From the NCBI GenBank assembly GCA_039621445.1, contig CP154954.1, positions 30,446,395 to 30,510,394 of the forward strand: a stretch of DNA of 64,000 nucleotides. Direction: 5' to 3'. Position 1 is the first letter of the stretch; every line of letters starts with the position of its first letter. Of the stretch, positions 63,959 to 64,000 are shown in pieces. The stretch is from Euglena gracilis (lineage: Eukaryota; Euglenida; Euglenophyceae; Euglenales). Made by a program: the position numbers and the translations under genes. The notes beneath the pieces were generated by a model. The model was not told the origin of the DNA. It did no database searches and was given only the letters and a program-made list of their open reading frames with translations.

Positions 63959-64000
63959 CCGTGGAACACATGCTGCTCAAAGAACCACCTCTGAATGGGT

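Overview
This window is nuclear DNA from an intron-rich eukaryote. Short, very GC-rich exons (third codon positions almost all G or C) are joined by GT-AG introns from a few hundred bases to more than 5 kb. The introns are full of C/G homopolymers, short palindromes and small DNA transposons. I cannot place the organism; a protist or alga with GC-biased codon use is a guess. There are no bacterial operons, no CRISPR array and no convincing RNA gene.

Four genes can be rebuilt by eye, all on the + strand: (1) the C-terminal part of an FSH1/OVCA2-type serine hydrolase (exons 1722-6138); (2) a secreted GDSL lipase/acylhydrolase starting with a signal peptide at 7634 and traceable to about 15080; (3) a complete zinc-free quinone oxidoreductase of the TP53I3/PIG3 type in 11 exons, 32918-50963, with an arginine-rich leader; (4) an SNM1/PSO2/Artemis-type metallo-beta-lactamase nuclease, 54036-61930, incomplete at both ends. 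Nearly all splice junctions in genes 2-4 match in phase, and the joined sequences restore family motifs, so these models are well supported. They are separate housekeeping or secreted enzymes with no evident shared pathway.

Between the GDSL gene and the oxidoreductase (about 15.1-32.9 kb) there are only isolated exon-like fragments that I cannot assign, plus a diverged segmental duplication (24.58-26.48 and 27.31-28.87 kb).

The introns and spacers carry the most interesting content. At least seven small elements begin CAGG and end CCTG (one ends CCCG) and are flanked by 7-8 bp target duplications, five of them exact 8-mers. That is the signature of non-autonomous hAT elements (MITEs). A hAT-like transposase C-terminus lies at the right edge (63.78-63.96 kb). 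Many of these otherwise different elements share a GC hairpin (GGCGC-loop-GCGCC) next to an A/T run. Other classes have C-run termini (one flanked by TTAA) or subterminal arrays of 10-bp units whose sequence differs between otherwise related elements. Three separate stretches (10.8-12.9, 33.6-35.2 and 56.5-60.5 kb) each hold their own family of TGCG-containing palindromes. Simple repeats include a compound TATG/AATGC array near 3.6-4.5 kb with higher-order structure.
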